This document shows positions 18,056 through 26,668 of a stretch of DNA of 64,000 bases, in pieces (position 1 is the stretch's first letter; every line of letters begins with the position of its first letter). The stretch spans positions 3,410,001-3,474,000 of the forward strand of contig NC_013131.1 in NCBI RefSeq assembly GCF_000024025.1, written 5' to 3'. This DNA comes from Catenulispora acidiphila DSM 44928. GTDB lineage: Bacteria > Actinomycetota > Actinomycetes > Streptomycetales > Catenulisporaceae. The translations under genes and the position numbers were made by a program. Below the pieces are notes generated by a model. That model searched no databases. It was not told where the DNA came from and was given only the letters and a program-made list of their open reading frames with translations.

Positions 18056-19086
18056 CGAACACCGAAGAGCTTCCGGACCAGACGGCACGCGACCTTTTCA
18101 CGATGATGTTCGACGAGGGCGGGACGGCGGTGCCCTCGGACGATCTGGCGCCCGCCGCGATGGCCGGCTATCGGCGCCACCGGCGGCGGCGCACCGCGCT
18201 GGTCGGAGCGGGCACGACGGCCGCCGTGGTCGGGATCGCGAGCGTCGCGCTGGCCATGGGCGGCGGAACGGATCGGTCGGGGACCGCGCCGGCGGTGACG
18301 GTGAGAACCGACGCGTCCGCGCCGCATACCTCGCCCATGCCGACCGGCGCCGGCCAGATCGTGGACTGTGTGACCAATTTCGTCCCCGAGAGCGGATCGA
18401 CGAAGGAATCGGCCGACTGTCAGCGCGCCGGGCAGCTCTGGCAGGCAGTGTTTCCGGGGGGGAAGGTCAGCGGGGCGCGCGATCCGGGCATCGTGCAGAT
18501 CACACCCGGGTTCCTCGCGCGGGTCAGTGCCCAGAAGGCGGACGCGCCCGCCCTCTACGGACATGCTCAGCCGCAGGTCGTCAAGGATTGGGCGGACGCC
18601 AAGGCCGCCGACGCGAACGCCGGGGACCAGTTCTGGTCGGGCTTCGACATCGCGACCCCTCAGGGGACGATCATGGTCTCCGCGGTATACCCGGGGACGA
18701 GCAGTCGAGCCCAAGCACGCTGCATGGGGGAGAGTCCTTGTGATTCCGTCCCGCTCAGCGACGGCTCCACGGCCGAGGTTTCCGGCGCCGCGGGCGTCCC
18801 CGGCTACCGCGTGGTGGTGCGTTCCCACGGCGGGGACGTCTACAGGTTCACCTTCACCAGCTGGTATGACCCGCGCTACGTCGCGATTCCCTGTTCCGCG
18901 CCGAACGGACAGTGCTTTGCCGACCTCGCCGACGGCTCGATCCTGCCCGGTACCGTTCCCAGTACCAGCGCGCTGATCGGCGAGCCGGTCGTCACGCACG
19001 CCGTGCTGACGGACATCCTGAACCGGCCCGCGTTCGCCGCGCTGGTGCAGGGCTTCTTCGACGGAAAGCTAGGACAGCCCGGCTAA
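18052..19086 (+). CDS. Single-pass membrane protein coupled to the SigE-type sigma factor
   Basis: A 344-residue protein with a roughly 45-residue cytosolic head (TARDLFTMMFDEGGTAVPSD then DLAPAAMAGYRRHRRRRT), one transmembrane helix (LVGAGTTAAVVGIASVALAM), and an exterior domain of about 270 residues with several cysteines (DCVTNFVP, SADCQRAG, ARCMGESPCDS, CSAPNGQCFA) that could form disulfides. By position it is the likely anti-sigma partner, although the head lacks a ZAS zinc motif (HxxxCxxC). Translationally coupled to the sigma gene. Its stop TAA shares bases with the convergent thiolase stop (CTAA, 19083-19086). I do not recognise the exterior domain. Confidence 0.75.
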   Translation: MTNTEELPDQTARDLFTMMFDEGGTAVPSDDLAPAAMAGYRRHRRRRTALVGAGTTAAVVGIASVALAMGGGTDRSGTAPAVTVRTDASAPHTSPMPTGAGQIVDCVTNFVPESGSTKESADCQRAGQLWQAVFPGGKVSGARDPGIVQITPGFLARVSAQKADAPALYGHAQPQVVKDWADAKAADANAGDQFWSGFDIATPQGTIMVSAVYPGTSSRAQARCMGESPCDSVPLSDGSTAEVSGAAGVPGYRVVVRSHGGDVYRFTFTSWYDPRYVAIPCSAPNGQCFADLADGSILPGTVPSTSALIGEPVVTHAVLTDILNRPAFAALVQGFFDGKLGQPG

Positions 19087-20279
19087 GCCCGCCCCACCAC
19101 GATCGCCGACCCGTGCCCGAACAACCCCTGGTTCACCGCGACGCCGACCCGCGCGCCCTCGACCTGCCGGGCGCCGGCGTCGCCGCGCAGCTGCCACGCC
19201 AGTTCGCAGACCTGTGCGATGGCCTGCGCCGGGATCGCCTCGCCGAAGGAGCTCAGGCCGCCGCTCGGGTTGACCGGGACGCGGCCGCCGAGTGCGGTCG
19301 CGCCTTCGTGCAGCAGCTTCTCGGCCTCGCCGGGGGCGCACAGCCCGATTTCCTCATACCAGTCCAACTCCATCGCGGTCGTCAGGTCGTAGACCTCCGC
19401 GAGGTCCACGTCCTCCGGGCCGATCCCGGCGGCCTCGTACGCCGTGTGCGCCAGCGACTCGCGGAACGTGCGCGTCGCCGGCGGCGTGGTCGCCATCGAG
19501 TCCGAGGCCAGATAGGGGAAGTCCGGGACAGTCCTCGGATACGTCGGCGTCACCGCCGAGACGGCGCGGATGCGCACCGCGTCCTTGTTCACGCGGCGCG
19601 CGTAGTCCTCGGAGGTCAGCACGACCGCCGCCGCGCCGTCGCTGGTCGCGCAGATCTGCAGCAGGCGCAGCGGGTCGCTCACCATCGGGGAGTTCAGGAC
19701 CGTCTCGGCGTCCACCTCCGCCCGGAAGCGCGCGTTCGGGTTCAGCGATCCCGCGCGGGCGTTCTTTACCTTCACCGCCGCGAAGTCCGCCTCCGTCGAG
19801 CCGCGCAGGGCCATCCGGCGGCGCGCGTAGAGGCCGAAATACGCCGGGTTCGTCGCGCCGAGCAGGCGGAAGCGCAGCCAGTCCGGGTCGTCGGGGCGGT
19901 CGCCGCCGACCGGGGCGAAGAACCCCTTCGGGGTGGTGTCCGCGCCGACTACCAAGACCACGTCTGCCAAGCCGGCGAGGATGTGCGCGCGGGCGGTGGC
20001 GAGCGCCTGCGCGCCGGTGGCGCATGCCGCGTAGCAGCTCGCGACCGGTGCGCCCTGCCAGCCCAGCGCCTGGGACAGCGCCGAGCCGGCGACGAAGCCG
20101 GGGTAGCCGTTGCGGATCGTCTCGCCGCCGACCACCAGCTGCACGTCGCGCCAGCCGAGGCCGGCGTCGGCCAGCGCGGCGCGCGCTGCGACCGTGCCGT
20201 ATTCGACGAAGGATTTCCCCCACGCGCCCCAGGGGTGCATGCCGACGCCGGCGACGGCGACCGAGTCCAGGCGGCTCAT
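19083..20279 (-). CDS. SCP-x-type thiolase / lipid-transfer protein (Ltp-like)
   Basis: A 398-residue thiolase-fold protein of the SCP-x/Ltp branch. It has SCYAACATGAQAL with the nucleophile-region cysteine, DLAEVYDLTTAMELDWYEEI, NPSGGLSSFGEAIPAQAIAQ and the C-terminal GHGSA. Relatives include Ltp2, a retro-aldolase acting on steroid side-chain CoA esters only in complex with a DUF35 protein, and acyl-CoA thiolases of lipid degradation. The adjacent coupled DUF35 gene supports an Ltp/DUF35 complex. No other steroid genes are visible here, so the substrate stays open; other carrier- or CoA-bound acyl chemistry is possible. Confidence 0.85.
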   Translation of the reverse strand: MSRLDSVAVAGVGMHPWGAWGKSFVEYGTVAARAALADAGLGWRDVQLVVGGETIRNGYPGFVAGSALSQALGWQGAPVASCYAACATGAQALATARAHILAGLADVVLVVGADTTPKGFFAPVGGDRPDDPDWLRFRLLGATNPAYFGLYARRRMALRGSTEADFAAVKVKNARAGSLNPNARFRAEVDAETVLNSPMVSDPLRLLQICATSDGAAAVVLTSEDYARRVNKDAVRIRAVSAVTPTYPRTVPDFPYLASDSMATTPPATRTFRESLAHTAYEAAGIGPEDVDLAEVYDLTTAMELDWYEEIGLCAPGEAEKLLHEGATALGGRVPVNPSGGLSSFGEAIPAQAIAQVCELAWQLRGDAGARQVEGARVGVAVNQGLFGHGSAIVVGRA

Positions 20280-20785
20280 GCGTGCGCCTCCCCGGTATAT
20301 GCGTCGTATGCCGCGACATCCGGGTAAGAGTCCTCAGATGGTCCGGCGGGACGCCAGTTCCAAACCCTTTCCTCAACGCCCGCAGAGGAAAGGAGGGTTC
20401 CGGGGGTCAATTCCATGATCATCCCGACCTGGAGCACCTCGGCGGGGACGTCCGGGGCGACCTGTCCCAGTACGATCATGCGCTCGGCGGCGAGTTCGAC
20501 GGCGGCCAGCGCGTAGGGGGAGAACTCGGTGTCCGGCGGCCGCGGGTACGGCGGCGGGGGAGCGTAGCGGGCGTCGGTGTACGACCACAGGGTCCCGGTC
20601 GTGGACAGCGGGTAAGGGCTCTGATCCAGGCTCTCGCAGCCGGGATCGGGGCAGCCGGGGACGGTCCGCGGGGGGAAGCTCAGGGCGCCGCACGCGGTGC
20701 AGCGGCTGGCGAGCAGGGCGAAGCCGTCCGGACCTTCACGGAACCATCCTTCGGTTCCCGGAGCGGCCGGTATGCCGTCAGTCAT
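20276..20785 (-). CDS. DUF35 zinc-ribbon/OB-fold partner of the thiolase
   Basis: A 169-residue protein with a rubredoxin-like zinc ribbon (CTACGALSFPPRTVPGCPDPGC, read as CxxC and C-x4-C) followed by an OB-fold domain (GTLWSYTDARY...PYALAAVELA...MIVLGQVA...VGMIMELTPGTL). DUF35 proteins bind acyl-CoA and act as obligate partners of SCP-x thiolases or ChsH-type hydratases. Its stop overlaps the thiolase start (ATGA), implying a stoichiometric complex. The upstream side holds a weak AT-rich GGTATATCAGATTA near 20794-20807 that may be promoter sequence. Confidence 0.85.
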   Translation of the reverse strand: MTDGIPAAPGTEGWFREGPDGFALLASRCTACGALSFPPRTVPGCPDPGCESLDQSPYPLSTTGTLWSYTDARYAPPPPYPRPPDTEFSPYALAAVELAAERMIVLGQVAPDVPAEVLQVGMIMELTPGTLLSSAGVEERVWNWRPAGPSEDSYPDVAAYDAYTGEAHA

Positions 20786-20993
20786 GGATCTGACGGTATA
20801 TCAGATTAGCCGCCCCGGGAACGTCAGCCCGCGGTGGATCCGTTCAGTGCCCGGTGTCTTCCACCGAGAAAGAGTCGGTGGGATGGAGCCGGTGAAGTGA
20901 GAAGGTGGCTACTCTCGCGCGGTGTGCGGTGGCGCTGTGCGCCGGCACGCCGTTCGGTGCCGGCCGGGCGGACCCGGTGTCCTGGCGCGGACC

Positions 20994-21575
20994 TCAGTCG
21001 TCGACGCGGCGGCGGCTGCCGCGCTGGTCGTCGAGCCGGCCGAGCACGCCGGGGAGGCGTTCCAGCAGCCCGACGAGCTGGTCGAACTCCTCGTCGGTGT
21101 ACGAGCGGCGCAGCGAGCGGTCCAGGGCCCGCACCCGGCGCTTGGCGGCCTCGTAGGCCTCCTTGCCCCGTGCGGTGACCTCCGCGTCGATGACGCGGCC
21201 GGCCCCCCGGCCGAACTCGCGGGTGATGTAGCCCTTGCGCTCCAGTGCGGCCACCAGCCCGACCATGGCCTGCGGCGTCACCGAGACCGAGCGGGCCAGC
21301 GTCGCCGAGGAGGCGCGGCGCAGGTGGACCAGTGCCTGCAGGACGCCGTACTGGGCCTCGGTGAGGTCGAGTTCGGCGAGCAGGCGTGTCATGTGCCGGG
21401 CGAGTTCACGGTCGCACATGGTGAGCAGCCACGGCAGGTAGCCCGTCGAGGGCCGGTAGCGGACCGGACGATGGCCGCGGCCGGCGAGAGATCCGCCGGT
21501 GGCCGGAACCAGTTCCTGGTCGTCCTCGTCCTCGTGCTCGTGCTCGGCGGTGTGTGCAGATGTTTGTTCTGACAC
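20994..21575 (-). CDS. MarR family transcriptional regulator
   Basis: About 193 residues. The MarR winged helix covers the C-terminal 140: DRELARHMTRLLAELDLTEA, QYGVLQALVHLRRASSATLA (recognition region with SVSVTPQAMVGLVAALERKG) and the wing YITREFGRGAGRVIDAEVTA. An acidic His/Glu/Asp-rich head (HTAEHEHEDEDDQ) of about 45 residues precedes it, unusual for the family. Start GTG 21575 is chosen because GGGGGG lies 10 bases upstream; an ATG at 21695 would add 40 residues with no family similarity. Ligand and targets unknown. It may control the reverse-strand thiolase/DUF35 pair, but nothing proves this. Confidence 0.85.
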   Translation of the reverse strand: MSEQTSAHTAEHEHEDEDDQELVPATGGSLAGRGHRPVRYRPSTGYLPWLLTMCDRELARHMTRLLAELDLTEAQYGVLQALVHLRRASSATLARSVSVTPQAMVGLVAALERKGYITREFGRGAGRVIDAEVTARGKEAYEAAKRRVRALDRSLRRSYTDEEFDQLVGLLERLPGVLGRLDDQRGSRRRVDD

Positions 21576-22282
21576 AGCGGGTGTTCCCCCCTTGCGTGTT
21601 GGTGCCATCCCCACTGCCGCGTTCCCGCCAACGCGGTGACAGCGCTCATGTTGCGTGTCGAGTGGAATGGACTTGTTCAAGCCCATCATATTCACGGAAT
21701 GGGCACTCCGACAGCGGGTCAGCGCTGTAGATCTGTGTACGTAGATTTACGGATGTTGAGTTCAGCCGATTGAGGCTATAAGTGCAGGCACGCCGAGGGC
21801 GCCGCTACCGGCGGGTAGCCGGGCGCGACGCAGCGTGAAACAGGGCCCTGAGGTGCACTCGGACCCGCGCCGGGCTCCATTGCGGGGGGATGCGGAGCCC
21901 GTGAAGGGGGGGTGTTCGGTTGTCTGCGGGGGATGGTGCTGTCTGCAGGTCTAGCTGTTTGCAGGTCTAACGGAGCGCTCCACCCGCGCTGCCGGATCAC
22001 CTGGGGGGAGAGGGAGACAGGGCGCGGGTGGAGCGGTTTCGTACTCGGCGACACCGTGCGGGCTGGTGCGGTGGGTCGGCCGGTCCTGCAACACAGAGGC
22101 TACCGCGCGGACACGCTGGGTGGATGATCATGGCGTACTTCTTGAACCAGACTTTGCCGTTTCTTGGGGAAACCGCTGGAGGCGTGCACCAATGGCCCAG
22201 GCCGGGCCCCTGATCGCCTATCGTTCTGTCCGGCGGGGGCAGGATTGAGAGCAGAAGGCACGCGACTCGTGAGGCGGCGGCG
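21576..22282. other. 707-base intergenic region between marR and the phosphatidyltransferase
   Basis: No gene is supported here; short open frames lack ribosome-binding sites and family similarity. The region holds an AT-richer patch (about 21700-21780: GTAGATCTGTGTACGTAGAT) suited to the marR promoter. It also holds direct repeats GCAGGTCTAGC/GCAGGTCTAAC near 21940-21972 and a perfect 14-bp inverted repeat described separately. The distal half should carry the promoter and leader of the downstream pgsA-type gene. Confidence 0.5.
21976..22035 (+). promoter_or_regulatory. Perfect 14-bp inverted repeat with 32-base loop
   Basis: CGCTCCACCCGCGC (21976-21989) is fully complementary to GCGCGGGTGGAGCG (22022-22035). 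The loop contains GGGGGGAGAGGGAG. There is no T-tract, so an intrinsic terminator is unlikely; a leader-RNA structure or a protein-binding cruciform in front of the conserved Rv1822-1830-like block is more likely. Confidence 0.6.
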
Positions 22283-23251
22283 GTGAACCGAGGCAGGGCG
22301 GGCGGCGAGTACGACGACGGGTACGGCCGTCAGGAGCACGACGCCTACGACGGGTACGGCTACGGGCAGGACCCGCACGGGCAGCACGGCCAGCACGGGC
22401 AGTACGAGGCCGGCTACGGATCCCCGGACGAGGACGCCACGGTCAACGTCACCGACTACCAAGGCGAGTACGACGGCGCCGGCTACGACGACGGCGGCTA
22501 CCGCGAGGGTTATCCCGCCGAGGGTTATCCCACCGACGGCTATCACGCCGACGACGGGTACCAGGGCGAGGGCTACGAGGACGACGAGTACGACGACGGC
22601 GACGGCGGCGCCTACGGCGCCGTGGCCTACGCCGGGGACGAGGAGGACGACCTCCCGGTCTCCAACCGAATCCTGACCATCCCGAACCTGATCAGCCTGG
22701 CCCGGCTGGCCGGCGTGCCGCTGTTCCTCGGCTTGATCCTCTCGCCCTATTACGGCGGTCCGAAGTACGACGTCTGGGCCCTGGTGATCCTGGCGCTGTC
22801 CGGGTTCTCCGACTGGCTGGACGGCAAGCTGGCGCGGCGCTGGAACCAGATGACGAAGTTCGGCGCGATGATCGACCCGCTCGCCGACCGGCTGTACATC
22901 CTGGCCACGCTGGTCGCGCTGACCATGCGGCAGATCATCCCGCTGTGGCTGCCGATCGTGCTGGTCGGTCGCGACGTGCTGATGCTGGTGCTGATCTCAC
23001 CGAAGCTGCGCAAGGCCGGCTACGGCGTCGCGCTGCCGGTGCACTTCCTGGGCAAGGCCGCGACGTTCAACCTGCTCTACGCCTTCCCGCTGCTGCTGCT
23101 CGGGCAGATCAGCGAGAAGCCGAACCACCTGACGGACATCGCGAACATCTTCGGCTGGGCGTTCGTCGGCTGGGGGACCGCGCTGTATCTGTTGGCCGGC
23201 GGCATGTACTTCGTGCAGGCCCGGCAGCTCACGCGCGCCTCCGGGCGGTGA
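22283..23251 (+). CDS. CDP-alcohol phosphatidyltransferase with long disordered N-terminus
   Basis: A 322-residue membrane enzyme. Residues 1-130 are a low-complexity Gly/Tyr/Asp/Glu tract (repeats such as GYPAEGYPTDGYHADDGYQG). The catalytic part (about 130-315) carries the family signature D-G-x2-A-R-x8-G-x3-D-x3-D as DGKLARRWNQMTKFGAMIDP plus LADR, and several transmembrane helices. It transfers a phosphatidyl group from CDP-diacylglycerol to an alcohol such as glycerol 3-phosphate. It holds the place of M. tuberculosis Rv1822 (pgsA2). GTG start 22283 opens the disordered tract; a later start is possible, but the tract has coding-type codon use. Confidence 0.88.
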   Translation: MNRGRAGGEYDDGYGRQEHDAYDGYGYGQDPHGQHGQHGQYEAGYGSPDEDATVNVTDYQGEYDGAGYDDGGYREGYPAEGYPTDGYHADDGYQGEGYEDDEYDDGDGGAYGAVAYAGDEEDDLPVSNRILTIPNLISLARLAGVPLFLGLILSPYYGGPKYDVWALVILALSGFSDWLDGKLARRWNQMTKFGAMIDPLADRLYILATLVALTMRQIIPLWLPIVLVGRDVLMLVLISPKLRKAGYGVALPVHFLGKAATFNLLYAFPLLLLGQISEKPNHLTDIANIFGWAFVGWGTALYLLAGGMYFVQARQLTRASGR

Positions 23252-23280
23252 GGCGCGCGCGCCTTCCCGGACGTGTCAAG

Positions 23281-24159
23281 ATGGCCTCCATGCCCACGCC
23301 GCCCGACGTCCGGAGCACCCCGCGCCGTGACGCCTCGATGTCGCTGCTGACCAGCCTGCTCAACGACACGCTGGACCCCGGGTACGCCGAGACCGCGGCG
23401 CGGCGCAAGGCGGTCGGCGGCGAGGAGGCCGTCGCCAGCCACTGGACGCGGCGTCCCTCGCCCACGGTGCTGTTGGGCGTCGCGGCGGTCGCGCTGGTGC
23501 TCGTCATCGCCGCGATCCAGACCCACCGGCAGGCGCCGGCGGTCGAGCGCGAGCGGAACCAGCTGATCTCCCGGGTGCAGGACGGCGAGCGGAAGAACTC
23601 TGCCGACGAGTCGATGATCTCCACGCTCCGCGGGCAGTTGCAGGCGGCGCAGGCCGAGGCGCTGGGACCGGAGCAGGGCAAGGCGTTCACCGCGCTGTCG
23701 GTGGCGACCGGCGCCGCGCCGGTGACCGGACCGGGCCTGGAGGTCGTGCTCAACGACGCCGCCGGCGCCGACAGCGCGGCCAGCAGCGACCCGCGCCAGA
23801 CCAGCACCAACCAGAGCCGGGTGCTCGACCTGGACTTGCAGAACGCGACGAACGGGCTGTGGGCGGCCGGCGCGGAGGCGATCTCGATCAACGGCCAGCG
23901 GCTCACCGCGCTGTCCGCGATCCGCACCGCCGGCTCGGCGATCATGGTGGACTTCCGGCCGCTGTCGCCGCCGTACACGCTGCAGGCGATCGGCGACCCG
24001 AAGTCGATGGCGGCGAAGTTCGCCGACGGCGCGGACGGCCGGTACCTGTTCGAGCTGAAGTCGCAGTACGGGATCGGATTCACCACGAGCACGAAGAACA
24101 AGCTCAGCCTGCCGGCGGCCACGCAGCTGTCGCTGACCGACGCGGTGCCGGCGCCGTGA
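23281..24159 (+). CDS. DUF881 membrane protein (Rv1823-like)
   Basis: A 292-residue protein: cytosolic head, one transmembrane helix (VLLGVAAVALVLVIAAIQ), a short coiled coil (ERERNQLISRVQDGERKNSA), then the DUF881 domain (GPGLEVVLNDA...NQSRVLDLDLQNATNGLWAA, then GAEAISINGQRLTALSAIR, then PPYTLQAIGDPKSMAAKF). DUF881 proteins occur as pairs around a small basic protein in actinobacteria and Firmicutes; their role, probably at the envelope or division site, is not settled. ATG 23281 or ATG 23290 could be the start. It follows the phosphatidyltransferase by 29 bases. Confidence 0.88.
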   Translation: MASMPTPPDVRSTPRRDASMSLLTSLLNDTLDPGYAETAARRKAVGGEEAVASHWTRRPSPTVLLGVAAVALVLVIAAIQTHRQAPAVERERNQLISRVQDGERKNSADESMISTLRGQLQAAQAEALGPEQGKAFTALSVATGAAPVTGPGLEVVLNDAAGADSAASSDPRQTSTNQSRVLDLDLQNATNGLWAAGAEAISINGQRLTALSAIRTAGSAIMVDFRPLSPPYTLQAIGDPKSMAAKFADGADGRYLFELKSQYGIGFTTSTKNKLSLPAATQLSLTDAVPAP

Positions 24160-24436
24160 GGGGTGCGGCGGTGCGCGACCGTGCGATGCGGGACGCGATG
24201 GCGCGGGGTGCGGCGGTGCCGGGTGCGGCGGTGCGAATGAGTGCCGGTGCCTTGAGCGTCGCCGAGGGTTCGGTACGGTGGGCCCAGCACTTTTCCGCAT
24301 CAGGCCACGAGCGCGTGCTGCGCCTGAGGCGACCACCCCTGACCAACGCCGGGATGGCCGGGGCGATGACCGAAGCCGGGACGAGCGAGACCGGATTGAC
24401 TGAGACCGGGATGACTGAGATGACTTGGAGGGCGTC
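24160..24436. repeat. Gap with short direct repeats before the small basic protein gene
   Basis: The 277 bases hold GGTGCGGCGGTGC in three close copies (about 24164-24235) and short repeats of the type GACCGGGATGACTGAGA/GACCGGATTGACTGAGA near 24390-24422. No gene is supported. The sequence GGTTCGGTACGGTGGGC near 24268-24285 could contain a promoter for the sbp gene. Confidence 0.4.
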
Positions 24437-24769
24437 GTGATCGCGGCGATCGGATTGGTGATCGGCGTGATCGCGGGAGTGGTCTTCCACCCCACCGTGC
24501 CCGAGGGCCTCGCGCCCTATCTGCCGATCGCAGTCGTGGCAGCGCTCGACGCCGTCTTCGGCGGCCTGCGCGCCCTGCTGGACGGGATCTTCGACGACAA
24601 GGTGTTCGTGGTCTCCTTCGTCTCCAACGTCCTGGTGGCCGCCCTCATCGTGTACCTCGGCGACCAGCTCGGCGTCGGTTCCCAGCTGACCACCGGCGTG
24701 GTGGTCGTCCTGGGCATCCGCATCTTCTCCAACGCCGCGGCCATCCGCCGCCACATCTTCCACGCCTGA
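24437..24769 (+). CDS. sbp: Small basic protein, DUF1290 (Rv1824-like)
   Basis: A 110-residue membrane protein with three hydrophobic helices (AAIGLVIGVIAGVVFHPTVP; YLPIAVVAALDAVFGGLRAL; VVSFVSNVLVAALIVYLGDQ) and the conserved tail GIRIFSNAAAIRRHIFHA. Start GTG 24437 is set by GGAGGG (24427-24432) five bases upstream; a TTG at 24425 would overlap that site. It lies between two DUF881 genes as in M. tuberculosis Rv1823-Rv1825 and in Bacillus. The three proteins probably form one membrane complex; the biochemical role is unknown. Confidence 0.9.
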   Translation: MIAAIGLVIGVIAGVVFHPTVPEGLAPYLPIAVVAALDAVFGGLRALLDGIFDDKVFVVSFVSNVLVAALIVYLGDQLGVGSQLTTGVVVVLGIRIFSNAAAIRRHIFHA

Positions 24770-24782
24770 GAAGGAGCGCTGG

Positions 24783-26498
24783 ATGCAGACGCGGCCGGGG
24801 AACGAGCCGGAGCGGGATCCGCAGGAGCCGGAGACGGACTCGGAGGCGGAGACGGGCTCGGAGGCGGAGCCGACTTCGGAATCAGCGGACGGTGCTGAGG
24901 AGAGTGAGCGGGATCCGTTCACGCCCAAGGTGCCGCCGTCCGACGACGACGATGAGGCTGAGGCTGAAGCTGAGGCGCCAGAGCCGGCTGCCGCGGACCT
25001 CACCGAGACCGTGGACATCCGAAGCCTTCCAGAGGAACCGGCTGCCGACGCGGACTTGGCCGCGACGATGGACTTGCGGAGTGTGCAGCAAGAGCCGGCA
25101 AGCAAGCCCGATCGCTCGCACAAGCACCGCGGAGAAAAGGCTGCGGAGTCGCTCAAGCCGCTCCCGGCCGCTGAGGAGCCCGTCGCCGCCGAGAACAACG
25201 ATGAGCCCGCTGGCGAGCCTGAGCAGCCGGAGAAGGCGACCCCGGATGCCGCCAAGACGGTGAATCTTCGGGACCTGCTTCCCGAGAGTGAGACCCCTGA
25301 GGACAAGGCTGCCGATTCCGGCGAAAGCGAGCCCTCGCGCGAGCAGGAGCAGGAGCAGGAGCAGGAGCAGAGCGAATCAGCTGCTGGCGACCCTCCTTCT
25401 CGCAGCACTCCCGACGAGAGCGAGTCTTCCTCCGAGCAGGACCGGAGCGAAGACAGCGAGCCGACCGCCGGCGAACCACCCCTCCGCCGCCGCACTCCCC
25501 CCGAGCCCGGCGAGCACGATCCGGCCGTCCGTCGCCGCACCGGCGAAGGCGAGCCGCCGCGGCGTCGTCCCGCTCCCGGCGGGCAGCCTGCGCGGCGTCC
25601 TGGGGCGGGGCAGGATCCGCGGCGTGGCGGGTATCCGCATCCGGGTGAGGCCGGTGGTCCTCGGCGTCGGCCGGCGCCTGGTCCGCGGCCGGTTGGTGCG
25701 GCTGCCGCGGTGGTCGCGGCTCCGACTGCCGCTCCGGCGGCGTCCGTGCCGGCCAAGACTCCCTCGGCGCCCTCGGTCTCGCTGGGGCGGCGGCGGTTGT
25801 TCACCGCGTTGTGGCCGCCGCGGTTGTCGCGGAACCAGGCGGTGGTCGGTGTGCTGCTGGGGGTGCTCGGGGCGGCGCTGGCCATCCAGGTGCATGCGAC
25901 CAACACCTCTGATGAGATCCTGCGCGGGGCGCGGGCCGACGATCTGGTGAACATCCTTGATGAGGTGACGTCGCGGGGTCAGAGTCTGGATGCCGAGCTG
26001 CGGACTCTGGAGACGCAGAACGCCACGATCCAGGACAGCACCGACAAGGCACAGGCGGCGTTGGCGCAGGCGCAGCAGAAGGCGAAGGATCTGCAGATCC
26101 TGGCCGGGACGGTCAAGGCCAAGGGTCCCGGGATCACCATGACCATCACCGATCCGCAGGGGCAGCTCAAGTCGGCGACGTTGCTCAACGCGCTGGAGGA
26201 GCTTCGCGCCGCCGGTGCCGAGGTGGTGCAGGTGGACAACGTGCGGGTGATCGTGTCCTCGTCCTTCGTCGACGCCGCCGACGGCGGGATCGCGCTGGAC
26301 GGGCACCCGCTGACCCAGCCGTACGTCTACAAGGTGATCGGCGATCCGAACACGATCGGGCCGGCGATGCAGATCCCCGGCGGCGTGGTGGCGACGGTGA
26401 AGTCCTCGCCGGGCGCCAACGCCACGATCGCGCCCGGGCAGGTGCTGGTCGACGCCGTCGTGCCGCCGCCGAATCCGACTTACGCCAAGGCTGGCTGA
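24783..26498 (+). CDS. DUF881 membrane protein with 330-residue acidic, repetitive N-terminus
   Basis: 571 residues. The first 330 are disordered, Glu/Pro/Ser-rich (runs such as EAEAEAEAPEP, SREQEQEQEQEQ), turning Arg/Pro-rich towards the membrane. One transmembrane helix (VVGVLLGVLGAALAIQVHA), a coiled coil (LRTLETQNATIQDSTDKAQA) and a DUF881 domain (GPGITMTITDP...ELRAAGAEVVQVDNVRV...YVYKVIGDPNTIGPAM) follow. ATG 24783 has AAGGAG (24771-24776). It holds the Rv1825 position. The cytosolic tail is several times longer than in usual DUF881 proteins and has two copies of a weak TVDIRSLP/TMDLRSVQ/TVNLRDLL motif that might be a docking peptide. Confidence 0.88.
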   Translation: MQTRPGNEPERDPQEPETDSEAETGSEAEPTSESADGAEESERDPFTPKVPPSDDDDEAEAEAEAPEPAAADLTETVDIRSLPEEPAADADLAATMDLRSVQQEPASKPDRSHKHRGEKAAESLKPLPAAEEPVAAENNDEPAGEPEQPEKATPDAAKTVNLRDLLPESETPEDKAADSGESEPSREQEQEQEQEQSESAAGDPPSRSTPDESESSSEQDRSEDSEPTAGEPPLRRRTPPEPGEHDPAVRRRTGEGEPPRRRPAPGGQPARRPGAGQDPRRGGYPHPGEAGGPRRRPAPGPRPVGAAAAVVAAPTAAPAASVPAKTPSAPSVSLGRRRLFTALWPPRLSRNQAVVGVLLGVLGAALAIQVHATNTSDEILRGARADDLVNILDEVTSRGQSLDAELRTLETQNATIQDSTDKAQAALAQAQQKAKDLQILAGTVKAKGPGITMTITDPQGQLKSATLLNALEELRAAGAEVVQVDNVRVIVSSSFVDAADGGIALDGHPLTQPYVYKVIGDPNTIGPAMQIPGGVVATVKSSPGANATIAPGQVLVDAVVPPPNPTYAKAG

Positions 26499-26668
26499 GG
26501 CCGGGCGGCGCTGGGCGGCTCCAGGCGTCGGGCGGCGCTGCTTCGGCGGCCGTCAGGGCCGGTGCGCCGCGGGCTCGTCCATGGTCCAGAATATGAGCGC
26601 GGGCCCACCGGCCCGTGGCGGCCGCCGCGCCGTCGACACCGTGTGAGGAAAGGGCGGCAAAGAAGCCG

